From the NCBI RefSeq assembly GCF_014850975.1, contig NZ_JACXST010000001.1:372001-436000 (forward strand): 64,000 nucleotides of DNA. The letters run 5' to 3'. Position numbers and translations under genes: made by a program. The stretch comes from Methylomonas fluvii (GTDB lineage Bacteria > Pseudomonadota > Gammaproteobacteria > Methylococcales > Methylomonadaceae). Below are positions 8,471 through 17,051 of this stretch, one piece after another. Below the pieces are notes generated by a model that did no database searches, was not told the DNA's origin, and saw nothing but the letters and a program-made list of their open reading frames with translations. How positions within the stretch are numbered: position 1 is the first letter of the stretch; each line of letters opens with the position of its first letter.

Positions 8471-9322
8471 ATGCAGATAGTCACTACCGTCGCGGCCTTG
8501 AGAGAAGTCATCCGGCAATGGCGGCAAACCGGCCATAGTGTCGGCTTCGTACCGACCATGGGCAATCTGCATGCCGGGCATATCAAATTGGTTAGCACAG
8601 CCAAAAAGCAGGCCGATAAAGTGGTCGTCAGCATTTTCGTCAACCCCACCCAATTCGGGCCGAACGAAGATTTTGCCAGTTACCCTCGTACCGAACAGCA
8701 GGATCAGGAAAAGCTGATAGCAAGCGGCGCCGATTTGCTGTTCTTGCCGGCGGTGACTGAAATGTATCCGCAAGCCGCGCAAACCGGGATTTCGGTTGGC
8801 AGCTTGTCGGGATTACATTGCGGCGCCAACCGGCCCGGACATTTCGACGGCGTCGCCCTGGTGGTGTGCAAGTTATTGAATATGGTACAGCCCGATCTGC
8901 TGCTGCTGGGAGAGAAGGATTTTCAACAGCTGACGCTGATTCGGCAAATGGTCGCCGATTTGAATATACCCGTTGCAGTCCAGGGCGTGACAACGGTTCG
9001 GGAAGACGATGGCTTGGCGATGAGTTCGCGCAATGGTTATCTGTCTGTGGAACAAAGACAGCAGGCGCCCAAACTGTATCAAGCCTTGTGCAAAGCACGC
9101 GACGACATTCTAGCCGGGCACGACGATTATCGGGCAGTCGCAGCGCAGCAATGCCAAAATTTGCAACAAGCCGGTTTTACCGTCGATTATTTCAGTGTCT
9201 GCCGTAGCGCCGATTTAAGGCCTGCCAGCGCCAGCGATGCTAATCTGCTGATTTTGGCTGCAGCCAAGCTGGGCACCACACGTCTGATCGATAACTTGTA
9301 TTTTTCTAAAACAAACAACTGA
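8471..9322 (+). CDS. panC: Pantoate-beta-alanine ligase (pantothenate synthetase)
   Basis: ATP-dependent condensation of pantoate and beta-alanine to pantothenate. The Rossmann-type nucleotidyltransferase fold is marked by PTMGNLHAGHIKLV (the HIGH-like motif), V-S-I-F-V-N-PTQFGPNEDF, LLGEKDFQQL and a KMSKS-equivalent M-S-S-R-N. The 283-residue length is normal. It sits four bases after panB, so pantoate and its ligase are produced together. panD, supplying beta-alanine, follows after about 100 bases with its own probable promoter. Confidence 0.97.
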   Translation: MQIVTTVAALREVIRQWRQTGHSVGFVPTMGNLHAGHIKLVSTAKKQADKVVVSIFVNPTQFGPNEDFASYPRTEQQDQEKLIASGADLLFLPAVTEMYPQAAQTGISVGSLSGLHCGANRPGHFDGVALVVCKLLNMVQPDLLLLGEKDFQQLTLIRQMVADLNIPVAVQGVTTVREDDGLAMSSRNGYLSVEQRQQAPKLYQALCKARDDILAGHDDYRAVAAQQCQNLQQAGFTVDYFSVCRSADLRPASASDANLLILAAAKLGTTRLIDNLYFSKTNN

Positions 9323-9360
9323 CTGCGTTGGTTTTTACCTTTGAAAGCTAATGCTTAAAT

Positions 9361-9389
9361 TTGATAGCAAGGTCAATTTAAGGCATAAT
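9361..9389 (+). promoter_or_regulatory. Probable sigma-70 promoter of panD
   Basis: TTGATA at 9361-9366 and CATAAT at 9384-9389 are separated by exactly 17 bases, a good match to sigma-70 consensus, about 30 bases before the panD ATG. It would let panD be expressed separately from panBC. Confidence 0.6.
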
Positions 9390-9419
9390 CGCCGGCCCTA
9401 GTATTCGACCTTGTTTACC

Positions 9420-9800
9420 ATGAACATAAACATGCTTAAAGCTAAGTTACACCGTGCGCGGGTAACGCATTCCGAGCTGGATTACGAAGGATCGTGTGCT
9501 ATAGACGGCAAAATTCTGGATTTTTCCGGCATCAGGGAGTACGAGCAAATCCATATTTACAATATTAACAATGGTCAACGCTTTACCACCTATGCGATTC
9601 GCGCCGAAGAAGATTCCGGCGTATTTTCGATTAACGGTGCAGCTGCAAGGTTGGCGTGCCCTGGCGATTTGATTATCGTTTGCGCGTTCGCCAGCTTAGA
9701 TGAGAAGGAACTGACGAACTACAAGCCAACTTTGGTGTATTTCGACGGCAACAATCGTATTAGCCATTCCAGTCATTCCATTCCTGTTCAGGCCGCCTGA
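9420..9800 (+). CDS. panD: Aspartate 1-decarboxylase precursor
   Basis: Pyruvoyl enzyme that makes beta-alanine from aspartate for pantothenate. The pro-protein cleaves itself between G and S; here the Y-E-G-S-C-A-I-D motif (about residues 22-29) carries that site. The N-terminal M-L-K-A-K-L-H-R-A and the Y-E-Q-I-H-I-Y-N and NGAAARL segments are characteristic. The ATG at 9420 is preferred over the TTG at 9411; an internal ATG at 9432 would also give a complete core. A strong hairpin terminator follows. Confidence 0.96.
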   Translation: MNINMLKAKLHRARVTHSELDYEGSCAIDGKILDFSGIREYEQIHIYNINNGQRFTTYAIRAEEDSGVFSINGAAARLACPGDLIIVCAFASLDEKELTNYKPTLVYFDGNNRISHSSHSIPVQAA

Positions 9801-9803
9801 TTT

Positions 9804-9837
9804 AAACAACCGCCGGCACTGCCGTCGGCGGTTGTTT
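9804..9837. terminator. Bidirectional terminator between panD and fliW
   Basis: A perfect 12-base stem (AAACAACCGCCG paired with CGGCGGTTGTTT) with a 10-base loop lies between the converging panD and fliW genes. A/T ends on both arms give a short T run in either direction, so it can end both transcripts. Confidence 0.85.
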
Positions 9838-9843
9838 GCATTT

Positions 9844-10302
9844 TTAAGCTTCAGATACGTCTATTTCACTGACCTTCTCGGTCAGCGTGATACTTTGTTC
9901 GATTGCCACCAATACTTTTTGCATGCCGATGCGTTTGTTGGCATTGATTAAGATTGGCGATTTGATCGAGCCTTTGATAGTCGGCTTGCCATTATCCTGC
10001 TCATTGTCTTTGTGCAGCAGAATTAATATAACGAGTTCGTCGCCCGGCTCTAATTGCAGCAACGCTTCCTCGGGATCGGTTACCGTAAAATTATAATTGA
10101 TGTTGAAGTGCGACGGATGAGCCGCGGAAAAAGTCAGCTCCGCGTTATCGACCGATTGCAGCCAATAGACGATCTCGCTGCCTTCCTGATGAAATAATTT
10201 AAAGCGGGTCTGATCTTCAAAACCGGGTAGGCCGCGCGGAAAATTGATGATAGTGTCCGGATTGATGTCTTGGTTGCCTAACAATTTCGATTGAATTTCC
10301 AT
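9844..10302 (-). CDS. fliW: Flagellar assembly factor FliW
   Basis: FliW binds flagellin and the RNA-binding regulator CsrA, tying flagellin translation to filament assembly. The 152-residue product shows family features: the opening E-I-Q-S-K-L-L-G, the INFPRGLPGFED segment (residues 19-30) and a late SPILIN-x-N-x-R-I-G-x-Q-V strand. csrA, often adjacent, is not here, and no flagellar gene is in the window. It is a single-gene unit reading away from the cobalamin riboswitch. Confidence 0.92.
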   Translation of the reverse strand: MEIQSKLLGNQDINPDTIINFPRGLPGFEDQTRFKLFHQEGSEIVYWLQSVDNAELTFSAAHPSHFNINYNFTVTDPEEALLQLEPGDELVILILLHKDNEQDNGKPTIKGSIKSPILINANKRIGMQKVLVAIEQSITLTEKVSEIDVSEA

Positions 10303-10454
10303 GATCCCGCCCGTATTCGTTGAAGTCTAAGTTAACAGCATTAATCAATGCACCAATGTATAGCACGGAAAGGGGTATTTGCAATGCTGATTGCCTGGAA
10401 CTAAGCAGGTATTCTTGCTATATCTTGCCCGACTACATACAATTGCGCCCTTCT

Positions 10455-10645
10455 TTCAGGTGTTTGCGCCGTTTCTCGGCCAAACTGAAACAGGAAGTCG
10501 GTGCGGTGGTTTTACCACCCATGCCGACGCTGCCCCCGCAACGGTAGATAAGTAAAGAGCTGCGTTTTTGCCACTGTGCGCTTTGCATGGGAAGGTCGCA
10601 GATCAGGCGTCTAGCCACTTATGAGCCCGGAGACTGGCCCGGAAG
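10455..10645 (+). promoter_or_regulatory. Cobalamin riboswitch upstream of btuB
   Basis: The leader of btuB carries the conserved blocks of the cobalamin riboswitch in the right order: an AACAGGAAGTCGGTG segment, GACGCTGCCCCCGCAACGG around 10528-10545, GCCACTG near 10569, the B12-box-like GGGAAGG near 10590, and GAGCCCGGAGAC near 10623. Ends are approximate. It should reduce expression of btuB and probably of the following btuM, cbiB and cobC when cobalamin is plentiful. Confidence 0.93.
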
Positions 10646-10774
10646 ATCATTCGAGACAGCGGAGGGCTGTTTACGGAATGGCCTGAGCCGTGCCTAGCCT
10701 GCCTCCGTCTTTTTCGTTTTCCGTTTTTCCTCTGTCCTTTTTCACCCGGATGCGCGGCGGGCGCAGAGGATAAT

Positions 10775-12598
10775 ATGCAAACAATTCTATACAGATCTTT
10801 ATTGCTGGCGAGCACACCTTTTACAGTGTTGGCGGCGACCAGCGATGAAGCCGTCAACCTTGCCGAAACAGTCGTGACGGCTACCCGAACCGAGACTCGA
10901 CAGAACGAATTAGCCACGGCGATGACGGTTTATACGCGCCACGACATCGAGAAACTTCAGGTCAGAACCCTACCCGAATTACTAAAAGGCACGCCGGGTG
11001 TGGACATGGTGCAAAGCGGCGGTTACGGCAAGGACACCAATGTCTATCTGCGCGGCACCAATGCCGATCATGTGTTGGTACTGATCGACGGCATCAAGGC
11101 CGGTTCGGTTACCACCGGCACCAGCGCCTTCCAGTTTATTCCTATCGACCAAATCGAACGCGTGGAAATTATCCGTGGCCCTCAATCCAGCCTGTATGGC
11201 TCGGAAGCGATTGGCGGGGTGATTCAGATATTTACCCGCAAGGGCGGCACCAGCGAACGGCCGAACATTGCGCTGGAAGCCGGCGGCGGTTCATACGAAA
11301 CCTATAATGGCTCGGCGGCCATCAACGGTAAATGGGGCAAGGCTTGGTATAGTTTGAGCGCCGCTCAATTCGGCAGCCAGGGCATCAACGCGCTGAGCGG
11401 GGTCAGCGTCGCTAATGGCTTTAATCCGGATCGCGACGGCTATAACAACACGAGTGTGAATGCGAAAACCGGTTACCGCTTCGACAACGGCGCGGAACTG
11501 GAAGCGTTTTTCCTGCGGGCCGAAGGCGAAACCGAGATTGATAATTCCATCAGCAGTAGTACGGAATTTATCAATCAGACGCTAGGAGCCACAGCCAGCG
11601 CAAATTTCAGCGATATGTGGAAATCTACTTTGCGGGTGGGACAAAGCATGGACGATGCCGACCAATTTCGACATAACGGCCAATTTACCAGCCGATTCAA
11701 CACGACGCGCTGGAACGCCAGTTGGCTGAACGAACTGGCCCTGCATAAGGATCACCAATTGACAGTCGGCGCGGATTACCGCTTCGACGAAGTCGACAGT
11801 AGCACACGCTATGTCGAAACCTCGCGTTACGATGTCGGGGTGTTCACCGACTTGCACAGCCGGATTTTCGATAGGCATTTTCTAAATGCTTCCTTGCGGT
11901 GGGACGAAAACCAGGCTTTCGGCGATAGTGTCACCGGCAATTTCGGCTGGCGGTTTAATTGGGATTACGGTCTCAGCGCTTTTGCCAGTTTCGGCAATGC
12001 TTTTAAGGCACCGACCTTTAACCAGTTATACTTTCCGGGCTTCGGTAACGCTGGCTTAAAGCCGGAAAAGTCCACCAGCTTCGAAGCCGGTTTTGCCGGC
12101 CATCACGATTGGGGCAATTGGGAACTGCGCGCGTATCACACCAATATCGAAGATTTAATTGTTTTCAGTGGCACGCCATCCACCGCCAAAAACATCGGCA
12201 AGGCGCAGATAGATGGCATAGAAGCGGAAGTGTCCACGCCAATTTTCGGCTGGAACAACAAATTGAGCATGAACCTAATGACACCGAAGGACAGGCAGAC
12301 CAACTTGCGCTTGCCGCGCCGGGTGACGGAAAGTCTGAGCTACGATGTCTCCCGTTCGTTCGGTGACCTTGATATTGGTGCGTCCGTACTGGCGCAAGGC
12401 GAGCGTTTCGACAATATTTCCAATACCGTGCGACTGGGCAGCTTTATGACCGCGGACTTACGCACGGCTTATCGTATCGACAAAAATTGGATGTTAAGTG
12501 CCAAACTGAATAATATGTTCGACAAACGCTATCAAACGGTTAACACCTATAACAGCTTCGGCAGAAATTTCTATTTTTCGATCCATTACAATTACTAA
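10775..12598 (+). CDS. btuB: TonB-dependent cobalamin receptor (BtuB type)
   Basis: Outer-membrane barrel receptor that imports cobalamin with TonB energy. The 607-residue product has a signal peptide (cleavage near residue 20), a TonB-box-like E-T-V-V-T-A-T-R at about 31-38, a plug domain with Y-L-R-G-T-N-A-D-H-V-L-V-LIDG and I-E-R-V-E-I-I-R-G-P-x-SSLYGSEAIGG, and a barrel ending in an aromatic residue (F-S-I-H-Y-N-Y). Length and plug sequence match BtuB, and the riboswitch directly upstream makes cobalamin the likely substrate. A TonB-ExbBD set is not in the window. Confidence 0.94.
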   Translation: MQTILYRSLLLASTPFTVLAATSDEAVNLAETVVTATRTETRQNELATAMTVYTRHDIEKLQVRTLPELLKGTPGVDMVQSGGYGKDTNVYLRGTNADHVLVLIDGIKAGSVTTGTSAFQFIPIDQIERVEIIRGPQSSLYGSEAIGGVIQIFTRKGGTSERPNIALEAGGGSYETYNGSAAINGKWGKAWYSLSAAQFGSQGINALSGVSVANGFNPDRDGYNNTSVNAKTGYRFDNGAELEAFFLRAEGETEIDNSISSSTEFINQTLGATASANFSDMWKSTLRVGQSMDDADQFRHNGQFTSRFNTTRWNASWLNELALHKDHQLTVGADYRFDEVDSSTRYVETSRYDVGVFTDLHSRIFDRHFLNASLRWDENQAFGDSVTGNFGWRFNWDYGLSAFASFGNAFKAPTFNQLYFPGFGNAGLKPEKSTSFEAGFAGHHDWGNWELRAYHTNIEDLIVFSGTPSTAKNIGKAQIDGIEAEVSTPIFGWNNKLSMNLMTPKDRQTNLRLPRRVTESLSYDVSRSFGDLDIGASVLAQGERFDNISNTVRLGSFMTADLRTAYRIDKNWMLSAKLNNMFDKRYQTVNTYNSFGRNFYFSIHYNY

Positions 12599-12616
12599 AC
12601 CTTTTTGGAGAACCCT

Positions 12617-13192
12617 ATGAGTTTGAATCAAACCTTGGCTGTTAAACCTGGCGCAGTTGCGTTGATGGCCCTAATGGCGGCCACCCGTTTTCACCATTTC
12701 GGCACCCCATTCGCATTGCCGGACGCTTCATTGGCGGTATTTTTCTTCGCCGGCTTATGGCTGGGCGGACGCTATTTATTTGCATTGTTGCTGGCGGAAG
12801 CGGTGCTGATTGATTACTTAGCGATCACCAAACTCGGTGTCAGCGACTTTTGTGTGTCCAAAGCCTATGTATTTCTGGTCGGCTCTTACGGCGCAATGTG
12901 GCTGGGCGGCAAATGGTGCCGCAGGTTTACCGAGTTGTCGGTTGTAAGTGCGGCGCAACGCTTGATGGCCTTGGTGGCAGCCACCTCCATCGCATTTTTG
13001 TTTTCCAACGGCAGCTTTTACTGGCTGTCCGGCCGTTATCCCAACGGCTCATTCACACAATATGCCGAGCGCGTCGCGATGTATTACCCACCTTACCTGA
13101 CGTCTACCTTGACCTATGGCGTGGTCATTTTTGGCTTGGTAACTGTCGTAAAATACTTACTGGCTGCCAAAGCCACCCGCGAAGCCCTCTAA
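12617..13192 (+). CDS. btuM: BtuM-like cobalamin transporter
   Basis: A 191-residue protein with about six membrane helices. BtuM of Thiobacillus denitrificans is a small cobalamin transporter of the ECF S-component fold that uses a conserved cysteine near residue 80 to bind and decyanate cobalamin. Here a single cysteine at residue 79 lies in the motif SDFCVSKAYVFLV, followed by Y-G-A-M-W-L-G-G, matching my recollection of the family. A GGAG site lies six bases before the ATG. It follows btuB by 18 bases under the same riboswitch. The name is inference from motif and context. Confidence 0.8.
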   Translation: MSLNQTLAVKPGAVALMALMAATRFHHFGTPFALPDASLAVFFFAGLWLGGRYLFALLLAEAVLIDYLAITKLGVSDFCVSKAYVFLVGSYGAMWLGGKWCRRFTELSVVSAAQRLMALVAATSIAFLFSNGSFYWLSGRYPNGSFTQYAERVAMYYPPYLTSTLTYGVVIFGLVTVVKYLLAAKATREAL

Positions 13193-13308
13193 TAGCATTC
13201 CAGAATCCAGCGGGGCGATTTTCATTGCCCCGCTGGTCCGGGCTATGTCGGCAAGCATGCTCCTTCCGCTCTTCCAGTTTGACAAGACCTGTTTATCCAA
13301 CGTAAATC

Positions 13309-14226
13309 ATGATTCTCACCCTCAGCATTGTGTTGGCCGTAGCCATCGATTTTTGGCTGGGCGAGCCGCGCAATGCCTATCACCCGCTGGTGACATTCGG
13401 CAAATGGGCCAGTGCTGTAGAAATGCGGCTGTTAAACAACGAGCAATCGGCTTTTCGCCAGCGAGTCAGCGGCTTTTTAGCATTGGCGATAGCCTTAATT
13501 CCCTTTCTGCTATGGTTGCTGCTTCTGCCGAGCTGGCCGCCGCTACAAACTACCGTCGATGTACTGGTTTTGTATTTTTGTATCGCTGCCCGCAGTTTGC
13601 AGCAACATGCCTTAGCCGTTCATTCCGCCTTGTCGGATAGCGATTTGCCGTTAGCACGGCAACAGGTGGGTAAAATCGTCAGTCGTCAAACCGAAGCAAT
13701 GACCGAGGCCGACGTACGCCGTGCAACTATCGAATCGGTGCTGGAAAACGGTGCCGACGCGGTGTTTGCACCCTTGTTCTGGTTCGTTGTACTGGGGCCG
13801 TTCGGCGCCTTGCTCTACCGCTTCAGCAATACCCTGGACGCCATGTGGGGCTACAAAAATCAACGCTATTTATATTTCGGCTGGGCTGCTGCCCGCTTCG
13901 ACGATGTATTGAATTGGTTGCCGGCACGCTTGACGGCCTTAAGTTATGCTCTGCTCGGCAACACCGCACAGGCTATCAAGTCCTGGCGGACGCAAGCGCA
14001 TCTACTGGACAGCCCTAACGCCGGCCCCGTGATGACGTCCGGCGGCGGCGCCTTACTACTGCAACTGGGCGGGCCGGCCTGTTATCACGGCCAACTAAAA
14101 CAAAAACCTTGGTTCGGTGGCCCTCAACTACCGGAAAACGACGATATTAAGCGCGCCTGCAAGCTGATGTACCGAACTCTGCTGTTGTGGTTGATCGTAA
14201 TCGTTACGGGAGATGCCCTTGCTTGA
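13309..14226 (+). CDS. cbiB: Adenosylcobinamide-phosphate synthase (CbiB/CobD)
   Basis: Membrane enzyme that attaches aminopropanol (or its phosphate) to adenosylcobyric acid. The 305-residue product starts with a helix ending in D-F-W-L-G-E-P, contains the family segments HPLV-x-F-G-K-W, GKIVSRQT, the ATIESVLENGADAVFAPLFW core (about residues 143-162), N-T-L-D-A-M-WGYKN and DSPNAGPVM. Its end overlaps the next gene by 14 bases. It is the only corrin-ring assembly enzyme here together with the decarboxylase that makes its substrate. Confidence 0.95.
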   Translation: MILTLSIVLAVAIDFWLGEPRNAYHPLVTFGKWASAVEMRLLNNEQSAFRQRVSGFLALAIALIPFLLWLLLLPSWPPLQTTVDVLVLYFCIAARSLQQHALAVHSALSDSDLPLARQQVGKIVSRQTEAMTEADVRRATIESVLENGADAVFAPLFWFVVLGPFGALLYRFSNTLDAMWGYKNQRYLYFGWAAARFDDVLNWLPARLTALSYALLGNTAQAIKSWRTQAHLLDSPNAGPVMTSGGGALLLQLGGPACYHGQLKQKPWFGGPQLPENDDIKRACKLMYRTLLLWLIVIVTGDALA

Positions 14227-15265
14227 ACACGGCGGACGCTTGCGGCAAGCCGCAAGCCAATATGGCATTCCTTTGGCCGACTGGCTGGATCTATCCACCG
14301 GTATCAACCCAAACGGCTGGCCGGTGCCTGCCGTTCCTGCCGATTGCTGGCAACGCCTGCCGGAAGATGATGATGATGGATTATTAACGGCAGCGCGGGC
14401 CTACTACCAAAACGACTCCTTGCTGGCGGTGGCCGGCTCGCAAGCGGCGATTCAATCATTACCTTTGTTACGTCCAAAATCGCGAGTCGGCGTGCTTCAT
14501 CCTGCCTATGCCGAACATGCCGGCAGTTGGCAAAAAGCTGGGCATCACGTTATCAGAGTCGAAGCGGGGGCAATAGACGGCCGGCTGGATGATTTGGATG
14601 TGTTGATTCTGGTCAATCCCAATAATCCCACAGGCCGGCTATGGAGCCGGGCGCAGTTGCTGAGTTGGCATGAAAGTCTTAGCCGGCGTGGCGGTTGGCT
14701 GCTGATCGACGAAGCATTTATAGACAGCCTGCCGACCGAATACAGTCTAGCGCCATTAGCGGTGCGGCCGGGCTTAATCGTATTGCGTTCGGTGGGTAAG
14801 TTTTTCGGTTTGGCCGGCATCCGTTGCGGCTTCGTGATGACCGAACCGGACTTATTGGTAAGACTTGCTGAGCTGCTAGGACCATGGACTATCAGCCATC
14901 CCGGCCGCTATGTCGCGGCGATGGCGCTGGCTGATCGAGACTGGCAATCAGCCAATGCCGCATCATTAGGAATGCTGAGTCTACGCCTGAAACAGCTTTT
15001 GACCGACTGCGGCTGGCCACCCGGCGGTGGATGCGATTTGTTTCAATGGGTGAAATGCGAACAGGCTGCTAAGCTGCACCATCTATTGGCTGGGCAGGGC
15101 ATTCTGACCCGCTTGTTTCAGGAGCCTGCTAGTTTGCGTTTCGGCTTACCGAAGGACGAGTCAGCCTGGCAACGCTTGGCCCAGGCACTGACTCATCCTG
15201 ATATCAGACAATTAAGCCTGTTTGCGCATCCGCAAACCGAATCCGGCGATAACGCTTGCAAATGA
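14213..15265 (+). CDS. cobC: Threonine-phosphate decarboxylase (CobC/Salmonella CobD type)
   Basis: PLP-dependent fold-type I enzyme that makes aminopropanol phosphate for the nucleotide loop of cobalamin. The 350-residue product opens with H-G-G-x-L-R-Q-A-A and D-W-L-D-LSTGINP, carries NPNNPTGRLW, LLIDEAFID and the PLP-lysine segment RSVGKFFGLAGIRCGF (lysine near residue 203). This matches the decarboxylase rather than histidinol-phosphate aminotransferase, as does its overlap with cbiB. The last 54 bases overlap the end of the converging VPLPA-CTERM gene. Confidence 0.92.
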   Translation: MPLLEHGGRLRQAASQYGIPLADWLDLSTGINPNGWPVPAVPADCWQRLPEDDDDGLLTAARAYYQNDSLLAVAGSQAAIQSLPLLRPKSRVGVLHPAYAEHAGSWQKAGHHVIRVEAGAIDGRLDDLDVLILVNPNNPTGRLWSRAQLLSWHESLSRRGGWLLIDEAFIDSLPTEYSLAPLAVRPGLIVLRSVGKFFGLAGIRCGFVMTEPDLLVRLAELLGPWTISHPGRYVAAMALADRDWQSANAASLGMLSLRLKQLLTDCGWPPGGGCDLFQWVKCEQAAKLHHLLAGQGILTRLFQEPASLRFGLPKDESAWQRLAQALTHPDIRQLSLFAHPQTESGDNACK

Positions 15266-15934
15266 CCACGCCGCGCCGGGTAGCGGCACAGGCGTAAACA
15301 CGTGAGTGTCGACAACGTCGCTAGCGGTAATGACGCCGGCGCCACGAAAATCTTCGCTGTCGCCTAATTTTCGGTTAACTTCAAAAACCAAAAACTTCAA
15401 ATTATCGGCAAATGCTAAGCCAAACAGGCTGGGCAGTTTAGTGGGATCAAGGTCTACCCCGCCCAGTAATAGCTGATCAAAAAAACCTGTCACCGAAAAT
15501 TCCGCACCGGATACCAACAGGCCACTATCATCGTATTGGTTGCTAGCTGATTCCATATGGAGGGTCAGGATGTCGTAAGTACCCGGCGTTACTTGGGTGC
15601 TGGTAAATCCCTGACTGTTTATCTGAGCTTCGCTGACTGTGGTGTTGTCGACGATATTTAGCACAGCGTGGTCGTTATCGATCACCAGCGCTTGTCCGTT
15701 AGCTAATATGGAAAGAGGAGCACTTAGGGAGTAGCCCAAACGTAAACTGGCGGATTCGCTGCCTGACGCCGGAAAAACGTCGATGGAGCTCGGTAACAAA
15801 GCATCAACAGTGACTTGTCCTGAAAAATTGCCGGTGCTGAAATTGACGAAATCGCCTGAAAAAGTAAATTCAAGAGCCGCAGTCGCGTTAGCCGAATACA
15901 AAAACGTCGCTAATAGGGCAGATAGTATTTTCAT
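15212..15934 (-). CDS. VPLPA-CTERM sorting domain protein
   Basis: The 240-residue product has a signal peptide (cleavage after about residue 20) and a C-terminal tripartite sorting tail: V-P-L-P-G-A-A-W, a hydrophobic segment, and a basic end (R-M-R-K-Q-A). This is the VPLPA variant of PEP-CTERM, processed by exosortases for surface or matrix export. The middle is beta-rich with no recognised catalytic motif and resembles many extracellular matrix or exopolysaccharide-associated proteins. No exosortase gene is in the window. The 3' end overlaps cobC by 54 bases in convergent orientation. Confidence 0.85.
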   Translation of the reverse strand: MKILSALLATFLYSANATAALEFTFSGDFVNFSTGNFSGQVTVDALLPSSIDVFPASGSESASLRLGYSLSAPLSILANGQALVIDNDHAVLNIVDNTTVSEAQINSQGFTSTQVTPGTYDILTLHMESASNQYDDSGLLVSGAEFSVTGFFDQLLLGGVDLDPTKLPSLFGLAFADNLKFLVFEVNRKLGDSEDFRGAGVITASDVVDTHVFTPVPLPGAAWSFASVIAGFGLRMRKQA

Positions 15935-16150
15935 GGTTTGTCCTTAAAGTAAATTTAGTGATGCGACTTCTTAGACTTAGCAGCAAGACTAAGTGGAGAC
16001 GCAGGGGATACCAATATTTTTGTGAGCGAGTTCAATCTCTGGACCGATTATCGCGGCAGCCGGTCGATACCGTCAACCCTTGATTTTCCTGGGCAAGCGT
16101 TAGCTTGCTGCAAACCAGTTGCCCAATTAGGGCGCTGAGAGCCGGGCTAA

Positions 16151-16945
16151 CTAAAAAAGCTTGTCCAAAATCGACATCACAATCTCCACAGCAATCAGCC
16201 AGATAATGATCCACTCCAAGGCCGAGGAATGCTGGTGTTTTTGTTCATCTGCCAGCATTTCCAGCAGCTCGTGTATGGTCTCAAGCTTTTTTGACAATAC
16301 GTCGGTGCGTTGCTGAATTTCCAGGTAATTGGCCGCCATTGAATAAATATGCTGGTATTCGGGATGTTCCCAGAAAAATTCCGGGGTATCCAGCAAGTCG
16401 TAATTGAGGATGATGTCGCTCTTGGTGAGGAACAACTGGCCGCGGATCATCGCCATGGTTTTGCGATTGAGCTTGATCTTGCCTTCCCGCGCCAGCGATT
16501 GCGGCAAATGGCTGGTGGCACGGATCGTGTCGATGGCATGGCCTTCGAAAGCCGCCAGTTTAATCGATTGCGCCATCGCGTGCGACAGTGCCAACAGCAC
16601 CTTGAAGTCAGCGGACTGCAATTCGATATGATCATGCTGAATCCGGTCCTGCTCACAACCTATTTCATAGCTGAAATTGTCTTCCTGCGGCTCAGCGTCA
16701 GGCTTGATCGCATAATCCAGCAATAAATCCTGCAAGGCGCGGCGGTCGTCGAGATTCAGGTTCCAACACACCATCACCCCATAGGCAAACACAATCGCGC
16801 AGCCGGTTTTGTAATCGACCACCAAGGCGTTTCTGAACAGTTGCGCGCGGGTGGTATCCAGCAGTTTTTCCCGCAATTGCGCGAATTCGAAGGATTGCGC
16901 CAGGCACACCGTCAAGCAGCGTTTAATGGGTCTGTCGTCTGTCAT
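16151..16945 (-). CDS. RMD1/YagE family protein (DUF155)
   Basis: A 264-residue product with features of the RMD1/Sif2 (DUF155) family known from yeast mitochondrial proteins and bacterial YagE-like proteins: an F-A-Y-G-V-M-V-C-W segment near residue 55, a long helical middle, FFWEHPEYQHIY near residue 190, a coiled-coil stretch and a C-terminal membrane helix (L-E-W-I-I-I-W-L-I-A-V-E-I). Biochemical role in bacteria is unknown. It stands alone, divergent from the DAHP synthase gene. Confidence 0.88.
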   Translation of the reverse strand: MTDDRPIKRCLTVCLAQSFEFAQLREKLLDTTRAQLFRNALVVDYKTGCAIVFAYGVMVCWNLNLDDRRALQDLLLDYAIKPDAEPQEDNFSYEIGCEQDRIQHDHIELQSADFKVLLALSHAMAQSIKLAAFEGHAIDTIRATSHLPQSLAREGKIKLNRKTMAMIRGQLFLTKSDIILNYDLLDTPEFFWEHPEYQHIYSMAANYLEIQQRTDVLSKKLETIHELLEMLADEQKHQHSSALEWIIIWLIAVEIVMSILDKLF

Positions 16946-17051
16946 GTCCGGGTTTTCTCAGGTCGGTTTCGGCATTAGTTTGTAACACCGACAGGCAAAA
17001 CGGTTAAAATAGCCAATTAATCCATCTACTGAAAGCGTATTGCTGAGTGTC

